This document shows, piece by piece, positions 1 to 8,181 of a stretch of DNA of 40,287 bases. The position numbers and the translations under genes are program-made. The notes below the pieces were generated by a model, which was not told the origin of the DNA, did no database searches, and saw only the letters and a list, made by a program, of their open reading frames with translations. The DNA lies in the IMG/VR virus record IMGVR_UViG_3300030838_000024, positions 1 through 40,287 of that record. The stretch is one strand, 5' to 3'. How positions within the stretch are numbered: the stretch's first letter is position 1; each line of letters starts with the position of its first letter. This stretch comes from a virus.

Positions 1-35
1 AATAAAATCAGTATTTTATCAAGAATGATTATCAA

Positions 36-401
36 TTATGCTTCTAAATACCATCTACCATCTTTTATAATCTCTCTTAGTGTTGAAGGTGGATATTTAC
101 TTGATAAAAAATGCAATAAACTATCTAAACATTGAAAACCTTCATTTGTTTGCGTATCACAGTTTTCATATTCAACTCTACATAATTTATTTGAATTAAT
201 AACGTCCATAAAACTTACTGGTTCTTGGACTTTTATAAACTTCATATGTACATACATTTTTGTTAGTCTTACACTTTGTTTGTCATTTGGCTTAAACCAA
301 TTATACAAAACTCCATTTCTAACTTCAAAGTGTGCATCTGCATTTATAAATTCTATTCCTTCAGGTAAATCGAATATTTCTTGTAATGTATATTCTTTCA
401 C
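36..401 (-). CDS. Hypothetical protein, 121 aa
   Basis: Function not recognised. The protein is soluble-looking, with alternating charged and aromatic residues and no membrane segment. The start is the GTG at 401: AAGGAGG lies 8 nt before it, while an upstream in-frame GTG at 419 overlaps that site and is unlikely. It is the most distal gene of the leftward small-gene cluster seen here, 30 nt after the gene at 432-677. It may be the last gene of that cluster or be followed by more beyond the window edge. Confidence 0.75.
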   Translation of the reverse strand: MKEYTLQEIFDLPEGIEFINADAHFEVRNGVLYNWFKPNDKQSVRLTKMYVHMKFIKVQEPVSFMDVINSNKLCRVEYENCDTQTNEGFQCLDSLLHFLSSKYPPSTLREIIKDGRWYLEA

Positions 402-431
402 TTGCTTGTCCTCCTTCACTATTTATTTTAT

Positions 432-677
432 TTAATTATACCAAACAGTATTAATACAAAAATTCAATATATTTAATTCAGTTTGAAGCTTTTTATATAC
501 GTCACAATTATTTGTTTCACTAGCTTTTTTCATTAAGTCTTGTCTTTCTAAACTTCCTTTTTTAAGTTTCTTAGCTTCAGCTCTAAGTTCATTGATTACA
601 AAATCATAGTTTTCTAATTGTTCTTCTATAGCTTGTCTTTTAGCTGAAAGTTTATAGAATGCTTTTATTTTTCCCAT
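432..677 (-). CDS. Small coiled-coil hypothetical protein, 81 aa
   Basis: Not recognised by family. Residues about 10-65 are rich in Lys, Glu and Leu in a heptad-like pattern, suggesting a helical hairpin or coiled coil. ATG start with AAGGAGG upstream. It lies in a run of small leftward genes at close spacing, so it is probably co-transcribed with 701-958 and 36-401. Confidence 0.75.
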   Translation of the reverse strand: MGKIKAFYKLSAKRQAIEEQLENYDFVINELRAEAKKLKKGSLERQDLMKKASETNNCDVYKKLQTELNILNFCINTVWYN

Positions 678-700
678 ATTACCCCTCCTTGAATATTATT

Positions 701-958
701 TTACAACTTTTCTCGTTGCTTGTCTATATTTATTTTAATTTGTTTTTCTATCCATCTATCTATTTCTTTCCAATGTTCATAGTTACACCATTGAAAATTT
801 TCTATCCTCAAATTCTTGCTTAATTCATATTGTATAAAATATTTTTCTAACCATACTATAGTTGTTGAATTTATTTTGGTTGGTAATATAGCAAATCTCT
901 TAGTTGTTTTCTTATCGCCAACTTTATGTTTTTCTTTTTCTTTGATTTTAAATATCAT
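701..958 (-). CDS. Small phage-type hypothetical protein, 85 aa
   Basis: The N-terminal half carries a K-R-F-A-(x)-L-P-T-K motif followed by T-I-V-W-L-E. I associate this pattern with small uncharacterised proteins of Firmicutes phages. The C-terminus is a basic helix (E-x-Q-I-K-I-N). ATG start with AAGGTG 6 nt upstream. No function is assignable. The phage association is from memory of the family pattern. Confidence 0.75.
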   Translation of the reverse strand: MIFKIKEKEKHKVGDKKTTKRFAILPTKINSTTIVWLEKYFIQYELSKNLRIENFQWCNYEHWKEIDRWIEKQIKINIDKQREKL

Positions 959-972
959 AATTCACCTTCCTA

Positions 973-1197
973 TTACTCGTTTATTAGATCTAATATAATT
1001 CTTTGACCACAATTCTTACAATATTTATCATCAGTCTCCACATGTTTCTTACATACAGGGCAAATATTTAAATCATTTTCATCAAATTGAATTGCTTTAG
1101 GTATTTGTTTTTCACAAGCTTTTTTAATTCCTTTTCTTTTAATTTCTGTAATATCTAAATTATCAATCTCATATAAATACATTCTTGTTAAATTCAT
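973..1197 (-). CDS. Small zinc-ribbon protein, 74 aa
   Basis: The C-terminal part holds a C-P-x-C ... C-x-x-C-G zinc ribbon (residues about 46-65), a module that usually binds nucleic acid or protein. The N-terminal 40 residues are a charged helical region. The start is the ATG at 1197 behind AGAAAGGATAGG. A longer frame to 1248 has no ribosome site. A stand-alone zinc ribbon of this size could be an adaptor or anti-repressor-like protein; function unknown. Confidence 0.75.
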   Translation of the reverse strand: MNLTRMYLYEIDNLDITEIKRKGIKKACEKQIPKAIQFDENDLNICPVCKKHVETDDKYCKNCGQRIILDLINE

Positions 1198-1248
1198 AAT
1201 TAATCCTATCCTTTCTAATTGATAACCATTCCCCTTAAAACACGTCAT

Positions 1249-1725
1249 TTATCTACATCTTAAATTAGGTACTGCCCCACCAGTTCTTTTTCCATCAGTT
1301 TTTATTTCGTCCCTTTTTGTATCTATAATTTCAATTCTTCCTTCATCAAACCAAGTAGCATCATTATTCCTACTTTCTTTTGCAAATTCAGGTGATAATC
1401 CATAAGAAATATCTCCAGTTATACTAATTGATATTGTTATTATTTTCCCTTGGAAATTTGTTATCTTATCTTTTGCCAACATACCAAATTCATATAGTGC
1501 CTGATCAATATCATCATATTTATTACAAGAACTATTTTCTTCTAATTCTTTATATACACCTTCATCTAAAAATTTAAGTGTTGGAGCATCTACCCATTCA
1601 GATTCTTTTCCACTTATCAACTCAACTCTATCACATCCAGTAATGAATTTAGCTCTACCTTTTAAAATCCCCTCAAATCCTGTAACAATATCCTTACAAT
1701 TATAACCAAATTCTAATTTTTTCAT
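1249..1725 (-). CDS. Phage-type hypothetical protein with V-T-G-F-x-G-I ... T-G-C-D-R motif, 158 aa
   Basis: Residues about 12-40 contain D-I-V-T-G-F-E-G-I, then K-G-R-A-K-F-I-T-G-C-D-R-V. I recognise this as a recurring small beta domain in phage and plasmid proteins of unknown function. The central part is acidic and the last 15 residues basic. The start is the second in-frame ATG (1725), 10 nt after AAAGGAG; the first ATG at 1734 abuts the ribosome site. It precedes the zinc-ribbon gene by about 50 nt. Confidence 0.75.
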   Translation of the reverse strand: MKKLEFGYNCKDIVTGFEGILKGRAKFITGCDRVELISGKESEWVDAPTLKFLDEGVYKELEENSSCNKYDDIDQALYEFGMLAKDKITNFQGKIITISISITGDISYGLSPEFAKESRNNDATWFDEGRIEIIDTKRDEIKTDGKRTGGAVPNLRCR

Positions 1726-1802
1726 TTTAATCATTCTCCTTTTAATTATATATTTTAATCTTATTTAATCATTTAAACTATCACTTTTAAAATGACTTAC
1801 AT

Positions 1803-2069
1803 TTAATCATGTTTTAAATAAATTTCATAATCTAATACTTTATAAGCCTCAGTTTCTCCACCATCCATATTCATTTTATTAACAATCTCTTCTATTGTAT
1901 TACTTAAATAGAAATAACCTGTACCATCAAATCTAATCAAAGCAAATTTTGACATATCCTCATTTATGATTCTTGGTAAACATCCTACTATGTAATATTT
2001 TTCTGTATAATTACTATAAACTATATTTCCTACTTGTAATTCATTATTGTTGATTTTATTTAATTTCAT
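1803..2069 (-). CDS. Hypothetical protein, 88 aa
   Basis: Looks like a small beta-rich domain: an L-Q-V-G-N-I-V-Y segment near residue 11, then alternating hydrophobic strands, similar in feel to small SH3-like phage proteins. No family named. The ATG overlaps the stop of 2066-2326 by 4 nt, so translation is probably coupled. The GGAG site lies inside the upstream gene. Confidence 0.75.
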   Translation of the reverse strand: MKLNKINNNELQVGNIVYSNYTEKYYIVGCLPRIINEDMSKFALIRFDGTGYFYLSNTIEEIVNKMNMDGGETEAYKVLDYEIYLKHD

Positions 2070-2326
2070 AATTTTTTCTCCTTTTTTATTTGTTCTTTTA
2101 AATTATATTTAATTATTATTTGATTTATATTTAGTCCATTAGATAATTCAGTATAAACTAAATTTAAAACCATAGCATAAGAGTTCGATGTTTTAATATT
2201 TATATCTTTACATAGTTTTTTTAAATATGTTTCTCCAACATTGAACTCTTGTGATAATCTTTTAATAATATCATCATACATTATTAACTGTGTTTCAATC
2301 TGATATTTTAAATCTAAGAATCCCAT
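2066..2326 (-). CDS. Helical hypothetical protein, 86 aa
   Basis: All-helical. Residues 22-60 could form a helix-turn-helix-like unit (R-L-S-Q-E-F-N-V-G-E-T-Y-L-K-K-L-C), but this is not diagnostic. First gene of the operon behind the promoter at 2368-2396; start ATG with AAGGAGAG. It overlaps 1803-2069 by 4 nt. Confidence 0.75.
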   Translation of the reverse strand: MGFLDLKYQIETQLIMYDDIIKRLSQEFNVGETYLKKLCKDINIKTSNSYAMVLNLVYTELSNGLNINQIIIKYNLKEQIKKEKKL

Positions 2327-2367
2327 TTTAATCTCTCCTTTTTATATTAATTTGTTTGTCTAAACTA

Positions 2368-2396
2368 ATATTAGCATAAACTTCCAATCAATGCAA
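2368..2396 (-). promoter_or_regulatory. Sigma-A-type promoter for the 2326-to-36 gene cluster
   Basis: On the minus strand, TTGCAT and TAATAT are separated by 17 nt. The leader then carries an AAACAAATTAATAT element directly before the Shine-Dalgarno site of 2066-2326. Confidence 0.6.
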
Positions 2397-2489
2397 TAGT
2401 AATTCTATTAATTTATTTAATTATTTACATTTTGCTAATTGAAAATAAATATCAACTTAAAATGCAAATTTTATTTGGATTTTAGCGAA

Positions 2490-2518
2490 AATTAAAAGGC
2501 TACAACCTAGTCATAGCC
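2490..2518 (-). terminator. Rho-independent terminator-like hairpin
   Basis: On the minus strand GGCTA and TAGCC pair around an 11-nt loop and are followed by a T-rich run (TTTTAATTTT). It lies below the 2668-2895/2569-2643 genes and just above the promoter of the next operon. Confidence 0.55.
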
Positions 2519-2568
2519 ACATTCTTGATTTTTGTTAATTTACTAAAAACATTTCTGTCTTCATTAAA

Positions 2569-2643
2569 TTAAGATACTTTATTTTCAACCTCATTTTTAA
2601 TAGCTTCAATAATCTCTTCATTACTAAATGATACTATTATCAC
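2569..2643 (-). CDS. Possible 24-aa peptide
   Basis: A GTG-started frame with GAAGGTGG 9 nt upstream, beginning 24 nt after the stop of 2668-2895. It encodes an acidic amphipathic peptide (I-I-V-S-F-S-N-E-E-I-I-E-A-I-K). The ribosome site supports it, but the length is near the limit of what reading alone can justify. It could be a chance frame before the terminator. Confidence 0.35.
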   Translation of the reverse strand: MIIVSFSNEEIIEAIKNEVENKVS

Positions 2644-2667
2644 ATTTTCATACCACCTTCTAATTAT

Positions 2668-2895
2668 TTATAAACTAATTGTATTCTCACATTCTATTTT
2701 AGTTACTCTAAAACCATAATTCCATTGTATTTCTTCTAAAAAATTATCTTTTTCAATTTCATCACCTATTTTGCATTCTTTGATTACAATATCACAGATT
2801 TTATTAAATGCATCATTGGTTATGTATTGATCATTTAAAAGATATATAATCTCACTTGTCTTTTCTTTTTGTAAAATTAATTTATATAAATACAT
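2668..2895 (-). CDS. Hypothetical protein, 75 aa
   Basis: Mixed alpha/beta small protein, not recognised. The start is taken at ATG 2895 because AAAGGG lies 9 nt before it. The longer frame to 2946 has no ribosome site. Monocistronic or paired with the possible peptide at 2569-2643. Confidence 0.7.
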   Translation of the reverse strand: MYLYKLILQKEKTSEIIYLLNDQYITNDAFNKICDIVIKECKIGDEIEKDNFLEEIQWNYGFRVTKIECENTISL

Positions 2896-3035
2896 ATAAC
2901 CACACCCTTTCAAATCCCATATTACTATTATACCATTAATTTGCAATTAATATACCTATTTATTAATACTGTTTATATTAATTTATTATCATTCTTATAG
3001 CATGTGAGTTTTATAAAACTCTTAATATAAGATCA

Positions 3036-3056
3036 GAGAAGGTATATTGCCTTCTC
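3036..3056 (-). terminator. Hairpin downstream of 3061-3771
   Basis: A 7-bp stem, GAGAAGG with CCTTCTC, starts 5 nt after the stop codon. The following sequence is AT-rich without a clean T-run, so termination may be weak. Confidence 0.45.
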
Positions 3057-3060
3057 ACCT

Positions 3061-3771
3061 CTAAGCAGTTTTTACAACTTTAAAATTATTATCCATAAAT
3101 TCAATAATGTTGTTTAATAACTCATAACCATCTTTAGTTTTACATCCATTAAAACTCTTATATAGACTATAGATATAATCTTCATCTTTCATGAAATCTA
3201 CACTGATTGAATTTATACATTTGTTATGTTCTTTATTGCTATACACCCCTATATTAAAGCAAAATGATGTAATATATTTCCCGTCATTGCCAGTGCTACC
3301 GTATGGCTTAATATAATTTTCTGTTTTACCATCATATTTACTATTTAAAAATTCTTTAAATCTATCATTAATTGAACCTTCGGCGTAGAAAAAATCATGA
3401 GTCATTATTCCTATATTATATGTCCTATTTATATTGCACGTATAATCCCTGAATTCCATTTGTGGCTCACTATAATCAACCAAGCTAACTCCGTAACTTA
3501 ATTCTTCTCCATGACTTCCTTCTTCATCTGGAACATCTAAAAACAATGTCCATTGAACTCTTCCTTGTTTACCACCATTTATATTTTCTATGTTCCACAT
3601 TCTTATAGTAAATTCACTATCTTCACATTTAAAAAATGTTCTTGAATCATAACATTCTATAATAGTAACATCTTTATCTACTAACCCGTATTTCTTCTTC
3701 ATTGGCGTTTTGTTTATTACCTTCTTTACTAGTTGTTCTAATTCCTTACTTTCAGTTTTTTTAATTATCAT
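3061..3771 (-). CDS. Hypothetical protein, 236 aa
   Basis: Not recognised. The N-terminal 30 residues are a basic helix. The rest is beta-rich with many aromatic residues (for example T-I-R-M-W-N-I-E-N and R-V-Q-W-T-L-F-L-D), no membrane segment and no catalytic motif I can name. ATG start behind AAAGGAGATAG. It sits alone between the GIY-YIG gene and a hairpin, with a TGGTATAAT extended -10 about 50 nt upstream. Confidence 0.75.
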   Translation of the reverse strand: MIIKKTESKELEQLVKKVINKTPMKKKYGLVDKDVTIIECYDSRTFFKCEDSEFTIRMWNIENINGGKQGRVQWTLFLDVPDEEGSHGEELSYGVSLVDYSEPQMEFRDYTCNINRTYNIGIMTHDFFYAEGSINDRFKEFLNSKYDGKTENYIKPYGSTGNDGKYITSFCFNIGVYSNKEHNKCINSISVDFMKDEDYIYSLYKSFNGCKTKDGYELLNNIIEFMDNNFKVVKTA

Positions 3772-3902
3772 ATTCTCTATCTCCTTTTAATTGCATTTAC
3801 TTTAATTTCGAATCTTATAATATTATTATACCATAATATTGAAATTATATACCTTGTTTTATTATTATTTATTTTAATTTATTTTAATTTATTTATTATG
3901 TA

Positions 3903-5318
3903 TTAAATTGCTTGTCCTAAATTTTCATTATGTAATAATTCTTTTTGTTTTATGTATTCATCAGAATATTTCCATTTCAAAGGTGTTCCATCTTCTAATT
4001 TACCACAATAAATTCTTGTTCCATTACAACATGAGTTTATATGTCTATAAGATATTATTTTGTAATATTCTCCTGCTTCTTTAATCGTATTAAATTTTTT
4101 ATTTGTAGTAACGCAAACATATTTTTCTTTACAATATACAATTGTTTTTGAATCATATGTATAATCTTGATTATACAATTCTTTTAATTTGTTTTCTATA
4201 TCATATTTTATGTATTCTTCAGGAGTTAAATCTTCTATGTATTTCCATTGTAATTTTGTTCCATCAAATAGTTTTCCACTATATTTTTGTTTCCCTTGAC
4301 AACAATTTCCTATATGAGCATTATCTATATGATAAAATTTCCCAGCTCCTGCGATAGAATTAAAAACAATATTAAATGTTGTACAAATCACTTTTTTCTT
4401 AACTTCTTTTTTAATATAATTTTCTATATTCATTTTTTTAATACTATTTATTTTATTTTGAATATCTATATCTGTCATATGTATATAATCTTCATAATAA
4501 GCCCAAATCAATCTTGTTCCATCAGGAAATCTACCCGATGTTGATTGTAATCCCCTGCAACATTTTCCTATCGTTCCACTGTCTTTTCTAAAACCACAAT
4601 AGGTATTGGCATCACCTATACTTAAAAATATTTTTCTATTGTTAAGACAAACTACCTTTTTAAATTGTACATTTAGTTCTATATCTTCCATTCGTTCTTC
4701 CGCTTTATGTATTGTATAATCATTTAAGTACATCCATACCATTTTTTCACCTGTAATTGGATTTAATCCTGCATATCTATATTCTCCTTTACATGCTAAA
4801 CTAATTGTTTTTCTGTCTATATTATATTTTTTACCAGCTTGTTTAAGTGATAAAAAGGTTTCATTTGTGTTAACACATATAACAGGTAAAGATACTTCCA
4901 ATTTAGATATTCTATTTTTATTTTTAGATTCCTCAGTATGTTGAAATCCACAACCACTTCCACCGCCAATATTTTTATTGTATCCATATTTCCTATTATC
5001 AGAATCATAATAAGAAATCCAACATTGCTCTTTGATATTTAATTCTTCTTGGGAAAAAGCAATATCAAATACTTCTACTATTTCAAAAGCTTTAAATCCA
5101 TGTGTTTTTATAGAACTTAATAAATGTTTATTTGCGTCTAATTTTCTTTTTAATCTACCTTTATGGTAATTATATACTCTTTCAATTCCTGTACCTTTGT
5201 AATTATATCTTTTATAAAAACCACCTTCTTGTGCGGTTTGTCCAATATAAACTTTGCCATTAACAATATTTGTTATTCTGTATATAATCCCATACACTTC
5301 TAAATTCCCTATTTTCAT
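3903..5318 (-). CDS. GIY-YIG homing endonuclease with NUMOD/IENR-type repeats, 471 aa
   Basis: The N-terminal 100 residues hold a GIY-YIG nuclease domain: G-I-I-Y near residue 10 and V-Y-I-G-Q-T near 23. At least three further units follow (about 225-460) with the pattern F-x-S-I-x-x-A-x-x-Y/F ... C-C-x-G ... S-G-x-x-x-D-G-T-x-L-x-W, typical of DNA-binding repeats of phage homing endonucleases. Such enzymes cut a recognition site and promote spread of their own gene. The start is the ATG at 5318 behind GAAGAAGGTG; the frame remains open to 5390. It shares its first residues (M-K-I-G-N-L-x-x-Y-G-I-I-Y-R-I-T-N) with 35366-36427, so the two are paralogues. Confidence 0.9.
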   Translation of the reverse strand: MKIGNLEVYGIIYRITNIVNGKVYIGQTAQEGGFYKRYNYKGTGIERVYNYHKGRLKRKLDANKHLLSSIKTHGFKAFEIVEVFDIAFSQEELNIKEQCWISYYDSDNRKYGYNKNIGGGSGCGFQHTEESKNKNRISKLEVSLPVICVNTNETFLSLKQAGKKYNIDRKTISLACKGEYRYAGLNPITGEKMVWMYLNDYTIHKAEERMEDIELNVQFKKVVCLNNRKIFLSIGDANTYCGFRKDSGTIGKCCRGLQSTSGRFPDGTRLIWAYYEDYIHMTDIDIQNKINSIKKMNIENYIKKEVKKKVICTTFNIVFNSIAGAGKFYHIDNAHIGNCCQGKQKYSGKLFDGTKLQWKYIEDLTPEEYIKYDIENKLKELYNQDYTYDSKTIVYCKEKYVCVTTNKKFNTIKEAGEYYKIISYRHINSCCNGTRIYCGKLEDGTPLKWKYSDEYIKQKELLHNENLGQAI

Positions 5319-5381
5319 GTCTGCACCTTCTTCTATTAATTTATTGCCAAACCATATAAAGTTAATTATTTTCAAATTTAA

Positions 5382-5401
5382 GGGAAGCAATTATACTTCC
5401 C
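5382..5401 (-). terminator. Weak hairpin after 5428-6186
   Basis: GGGAAG and CTTCCC pair around an 8-nt loop, between the RNase H-like gene and the GIY-YIG gene. Only TTAAATTTG follows on the minus strand, so it is a weak terminator or attenuator at best. Confidence 0.35.
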
Positions 5402-5427
5402 ACATTACCTATAAATAACCCATTTAT

Positions 5428-6186
5428 TTATAATTTGTACCCTAATTTACTTAAAGCATAAAATACTGCACATATTCTTGTACTTGTAACTTCCATTGAT
5501 TTTCTTTTAAATCTAAGTCTTCCATCACATGTTACATCAATATCTGTATTATCCAGTTCTCTAGATGTTTTTATAAATTCAATCATATCATCACTTGAAC
5601 AATTGTTTGGAATTAATTTAAATAATGTGTCTTTATCATTGATAAGTTTTGCATTGTTAACAGCTATATATCTCATATCATCTAAATCTAATTCAACAAT
5701 ATTAGCAAATCCTTTTTCTTGAAGATAATCTACAACTGCTTGACCTATATTTATAGTTGGTATAATAATTTTACAATTATCAATTCCTTTTATTGATTCT
5801 ATCAATTTATCAGCAATATCTTCTAACTTATTTCCAGTAATTTTAATAAATCTAATTATTTTTAATTCTGAATTGTTGTTCTCTTCGAATAATACTCCAT
5901 AATTTGTTCCTTCTCTAGATACATCAAAAGATAAATAATAATTCTTACCACTTGGAATATCACTACTATAACTAATTCTTATATCATTATTAAATATAGT
6001 TTTAACTCTATTATTTGTAACATTGTCCATTGATGTAATTATTTCCACTTCGATAGTTTCGTCTCCATATTGACTCTTTTTAATTTCTCCTATGTATAGA
6101 TTATCAATGTCTTTCAACTTTAGCATTTTGCCAAAATCACCTTTTGTAAAAAATACTTTTGCTTTTCCTAATTGTGTACTGTTCAT
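5428..6186 (-). CDS. Protein resembling the terminase large-subunit nuclease (RNase H-like) domain, 252 aa
   Basis: From about residue 80 the order Y-L-S-F-D-V-S-R-E-G-T-N-Y-G, then a helix (L-E-D-I-A-D-K-L-I), then I-G-Q-A-V-V-D-Y-L, then R-L-R-F-K-R-K and a final A-V-F-Y-A-L helix follows the layout of C-terminal nuclease domains of phage terminases. The first Asp is present. The second usual Asp is Thr here (P-T-I-N-I-G), so activity is doubtful. No ATPase domain is present or adjacent. ATG start after AAAGGATG; a short hairpin sits just before the ribosome site. It could be an unrelated RNase H-fold protein; the family call is inference. Confidence 0.5.
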   Translation of the reverse strand: MNSTQLGKAKVFFTKGDFGKMLKLKDIDNLYIGEIKKSQYGDETIEVEIITSMDNVTNNRVKTIFNNDIRISYSSDIPSGKNYYLSFDVSREGTNYGVLFEENNNSELKIIRFIKITGNKLEDIADKLIESIKGIDNCKIIIPTINIGQAVVDYLQEKGFANIVELDLDDMRYIAVNNAKLINDKDTLFKLIPNNCSSDDMIEFIKTSRELDNTDIDVTCDGRLRFKRKSMEVTSTRICAVFYALSKLGYKL

Positions 6187-6206
6187 TTAATATCATCCTT
6201 TCTTTT

Positions 6207-6220
6207 ACTGCCTTTGCAGT
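6207..6220 (-). promoter_or_regulatory. Leader hairpin in front of 5428-6186
   Basis: ACTGC and GCAGT pair with a 4-nt loop, ending 11 nt before the AAAGGATG ribosome site. It could affect ribosome access. A 12-bp palindrome, TTCACTTGTGAA (6252-6263), lies further upstream and may be an operator. Confidence 0.35.
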
Positions 6221-6339
6221 CATCCTTATATTTTTATAATTCACATAGATTTTCACTTGTGAACTAATTCTAAAATACCAATATAGATATACTAGAATTA
6301 CCTCAAAAGGAGGTTTTATCTTTTGTTTGATTATTTAAT

Positions 6340-6768
6340 TTATTTCTTTTCTTTAAAACTTTCAACTGAATCTTCCTTAATAATATCATCAATTATTTTA
6401 ATTAATTCTTCTATCTCACTAACAGTTAATTCAATACTATCATCTGCATTAACTTCATCTTTTAACTTTACCAACTCTTCTTTTATTAATAATTTTCTAT
6501 TTTCTTCATAATCGACATGTACTCTATTCATTACTCTTTTATAAAAATCACTATATCTTTTACCTTCTGATTCATATTCAGACATTTTGCCAGCTTGTTT
6601 TAATTTTTCAACTAAATTAAAATCTTTAGGATATCCTATAGTTTGATTTGGATTCGTTTTAAATTCATTAATTTCATCTCTTAGTTTATCAAGTTGATAA
6701 GTTCTTATATAATCATACATTGCATCAAATATTTTTATGTCCTCTTTACTTAATATTTTTTCACTCAT
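6340..6768 (-). CDS. Helical, highly charged hypothetical protein, 142 aa
   Basis: Almost entirely Lys/Glu/Asp-rich helix with a coiled-coil tendency at residues 85-142 (K-E-E-L-V-K-L-K-D-E, then E-I-E-E-L-I-K-I-I-D-D-I). A short G-Y-P-K-D-F-N segment breaks it near residue 45. No known family. ATG start behind GGAG. Confidence 0.7.
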   Translation of the reverse strand: MSEKILSKEDIKIFDAMYDYIRTYQLDKLRDEINEFKTNPNQTIGYPKDFNLVEKLKQAGKMSEYESEGKRYSDFYKRVMNRVHVDYEENRKLLIKEELVKLKDEVNADDSIELTVSEIEELIKIIDDIIKEDSVESFKEKK

Positions 6769-6816
6769 TTATATATCTCCATTCTTTTTAATTTATTAAT
6801 TATTCTTAGCTGTTTT

Positions 6817-6957
6817 TCAAACTTGTACATTAAATTTAGCTACTATTGGCTTAGATTGTTTTGTATTACCTACCGTATAATAGATTTCAACAGTATTTTT
6901 ATCTATGTATACTGGTTCTTCAAAACTAACGTTAATTGATAATTTACTTGTATCCAT
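6817..6957 (-). CDS. Small beta-type protein, 46 aa
   Basis: Short frame with AGGTGAG 7 nt before the ATG. The sequence alternates hydrophobic and polar residues (L-S-I-N-V-S-F, V-E-I-Y-Y-T-V) and so probably forms a small beta sheet. It lies 48 nt before 6340-6768 in the same direction. Function unknown. Confidence 0.6.
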   Translation of the reverse strand: MDTSKLSINVSFEEPVYIDKNTVEIYYTVGNTKQSKPIVAKFNVQV

Positions 6958-7044
6958 ATTTCTCACCTACTTATATTTAATATTAATACATTAATTTGTT
7001 GTTATCAATATTTTCTTTGGAATATTTTTCTAAATTTATTTATA

Positions 7045-7088
7045 AGAGAGTTTTGATTATTCAATTTTTAAACTTCCATTTACTCTCT
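7045..7088 (-). terminator. Inverted repeat between 7171-7290 and 6817-6957
   Basis: AGAGAGT (7045-7051) and ACTCTCT (7082-7088) can pair across a 30-nt loop. A similar GAGAGTAA/TTACTCTC repeat occurs at 9156-9195. No clear T-run follows. Confidence 0.3.
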
Positions 7089-7170
7089 CATACTCCAGTT
7101 TACTCCGTTTTTCAAACATAAAAACCCTTTAAAATTTCCCTTTTACTTAAAAATTGTTATATTAATTTAT

Positions 7171-7290
7171 TTATCTCGTATATGTTTTAAATATTTCATT
7201 TTCTCTAATCTCGCATTTAGTTTGTAGTCTACAAAGCGATACAACGAATAATACTGTAAAACTTATTATTATTCCTAAAATTATTAACAT
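7171..7290 (-). CDS. Single-pass membrane peptide, 39 aa
   Basis: Residues 1-20 are a hydrophobic segment (L-I-I-L-G-I-I-I-S-F-T-V-L-F-V-V) followed by a basic, polar tail. The AGGGGG ribosome site is strong. The layout fits a small membrane protein or toxin-like peptide; no homologue recognised. It follows 7304-7420 by 13 nt and is probably co-transcribed. Confidence 0.6.
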   Translation of the reverse strand: MLIILGIIISFTVLFVVSLCRLQTKCEIRENEIFKTYTR

Positions 7291-7303
7291 TATTATTTCC
7301 CCC

Positions 7304-7420
7304 TTATTTGATTATTTTTATCTCATATAGAGTTTCATTATCTATATCATTAACTGTATGTAGCCCTAATAACTTATCTAATACTATTAACCCTATTACT
7401 ATCAATATTCCTTCTAACAT
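7304..7420 (-). CDS. Small membrane peptide, 38 aa
   Basis: A hydrophobic segment at residues 4-18 (G-I-L-I-V-I-G-L-I-V-L) is followed by an acidic then basic tail. AAGGAAG lies upstream, overlapping the stop of 7427-8074, so translation is probably coupled. It pairs with a second tiny membrane peptide downstream. Confidence 0.6.
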   Translation of the reverse strand: MLEGILIVIGLIVLDKLLGLHTVNDIDNETLYEIKIIK

Positions 7421-7426
7421 CTTATC

Positions 7427-8074
7427 TTACACGCTTCCTTTCTTCCTATTTATTAATTTTACAAATTTCTCTTGTTCATTTAATTCATATTCTGCATAAG
7501 ATTTTGATACTGAATTTATTAAGTGTTGCTTTTGTTGTAATGATTTATATTTAATTTTAACAGTGATTCCTTTTATCTTAGGCAATGTATCAGTTATTCC
7601 ATAAATATGATCTTCATTAACTTCAATAATATTATCTTTATGTTCATGTGAAGGGCTTCTCATATATTCTACTTTTAATATTTCGTCCACTTCATTCAAT
7701 ATATCACCGTTCATTTGTAATTGTCTTTTGTGATATCCGTTTTCATAATTCAACTGGGTTAAATGATTATCTTGATTACTTATTTTCTTTTCTTGTACTT
7801 GAAATCCACCTAGTTGTCTAACTAGCATTTCCATTGTTTTTAGTTCATTCTTTGCCTCTCTCCGAGCTTGTCTAAGTTTTTGTAATGACTTCGCTAGTTG
7901 CCACCCTGTATATAAATCGAATTTCCCTAATCCTTCTATCTTATGTAGTAAATCTTGTTGTACATCATTAAAGACTTTTTCTTTTATCTTAAGTTTATTA
8001 TAATATTCTTTAGCTTCTATGATATTTGTATTAATTTGATTAGCGTAACTTGTAGCTTTACACAATTTAATCAT
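7427..8074 (-). CDS. Coiled-coil hypothetical protein, 215 aa
   Basis: Residues about 15-100 are helical and basic (Q-L-A-K-S-L-Q-K-L-R-Q-A-R-R-E-A-K-N-E-L). Residues 125-185 look beta-rich, then a final helix. Not recognised. The ATG at 8074 is only 1-2 nt from AAAGGA; the TTG three codons in (8065) has ideal spacing and may be the real start. First gene behind the promoter at 8116-8144, followed by two membrane peptides. Confidence 0.75.
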   Translation of the reverse strand: MIKLCKATSYANQINTNIIEAKEYYNKLKIKEKVFNDVQQDLLHKIEGLGKFDLYTGWQLAKSLQKLRQARREAKNELKTMEMLVRQLGGFQVQEKKISNQDNHLTQLNYENGYHKRQLQMNGDILNEVDEILKVEYMRSPSHEHKDNIIEVNEDHIYGITDTLPKIKGITVKIKYKSLQQKQHLINSVSKSYAEYELNEQEKFVKLINRKKGSV

Positions 8075-8115
8075 TTCCTTTCTTTATATATTAATTTGTT
8101 TTGTATTATATATTA

Positions 8116-8144
8116 AGTATAAGGTTAAATATGGAAGATGTCAA
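8116..8144 (-). promoter_or_regulatory. Consensus promoter for 7427-8074
   Basis: Minus-strand TTGACA and TATACT with 17-nt spacing. The leader has an AAACAAATTAATATA element (about 8086-8101) before the ribosome site. It is the first promoter downstream of the HNH gene at 8182-9120. Confidence 0.75.
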
Positions 8145-8181
8145 TAGTATTTCTAGTATTTATATTAATTTATTTTATGTA

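Noticed and set aside
6298-6322. Plus-strand terminator (ACCTC AAAAG GAGGT with T-run)
   Set aside because: Only a 5-bp stem and no plus-strand gene nearby; probably chance.
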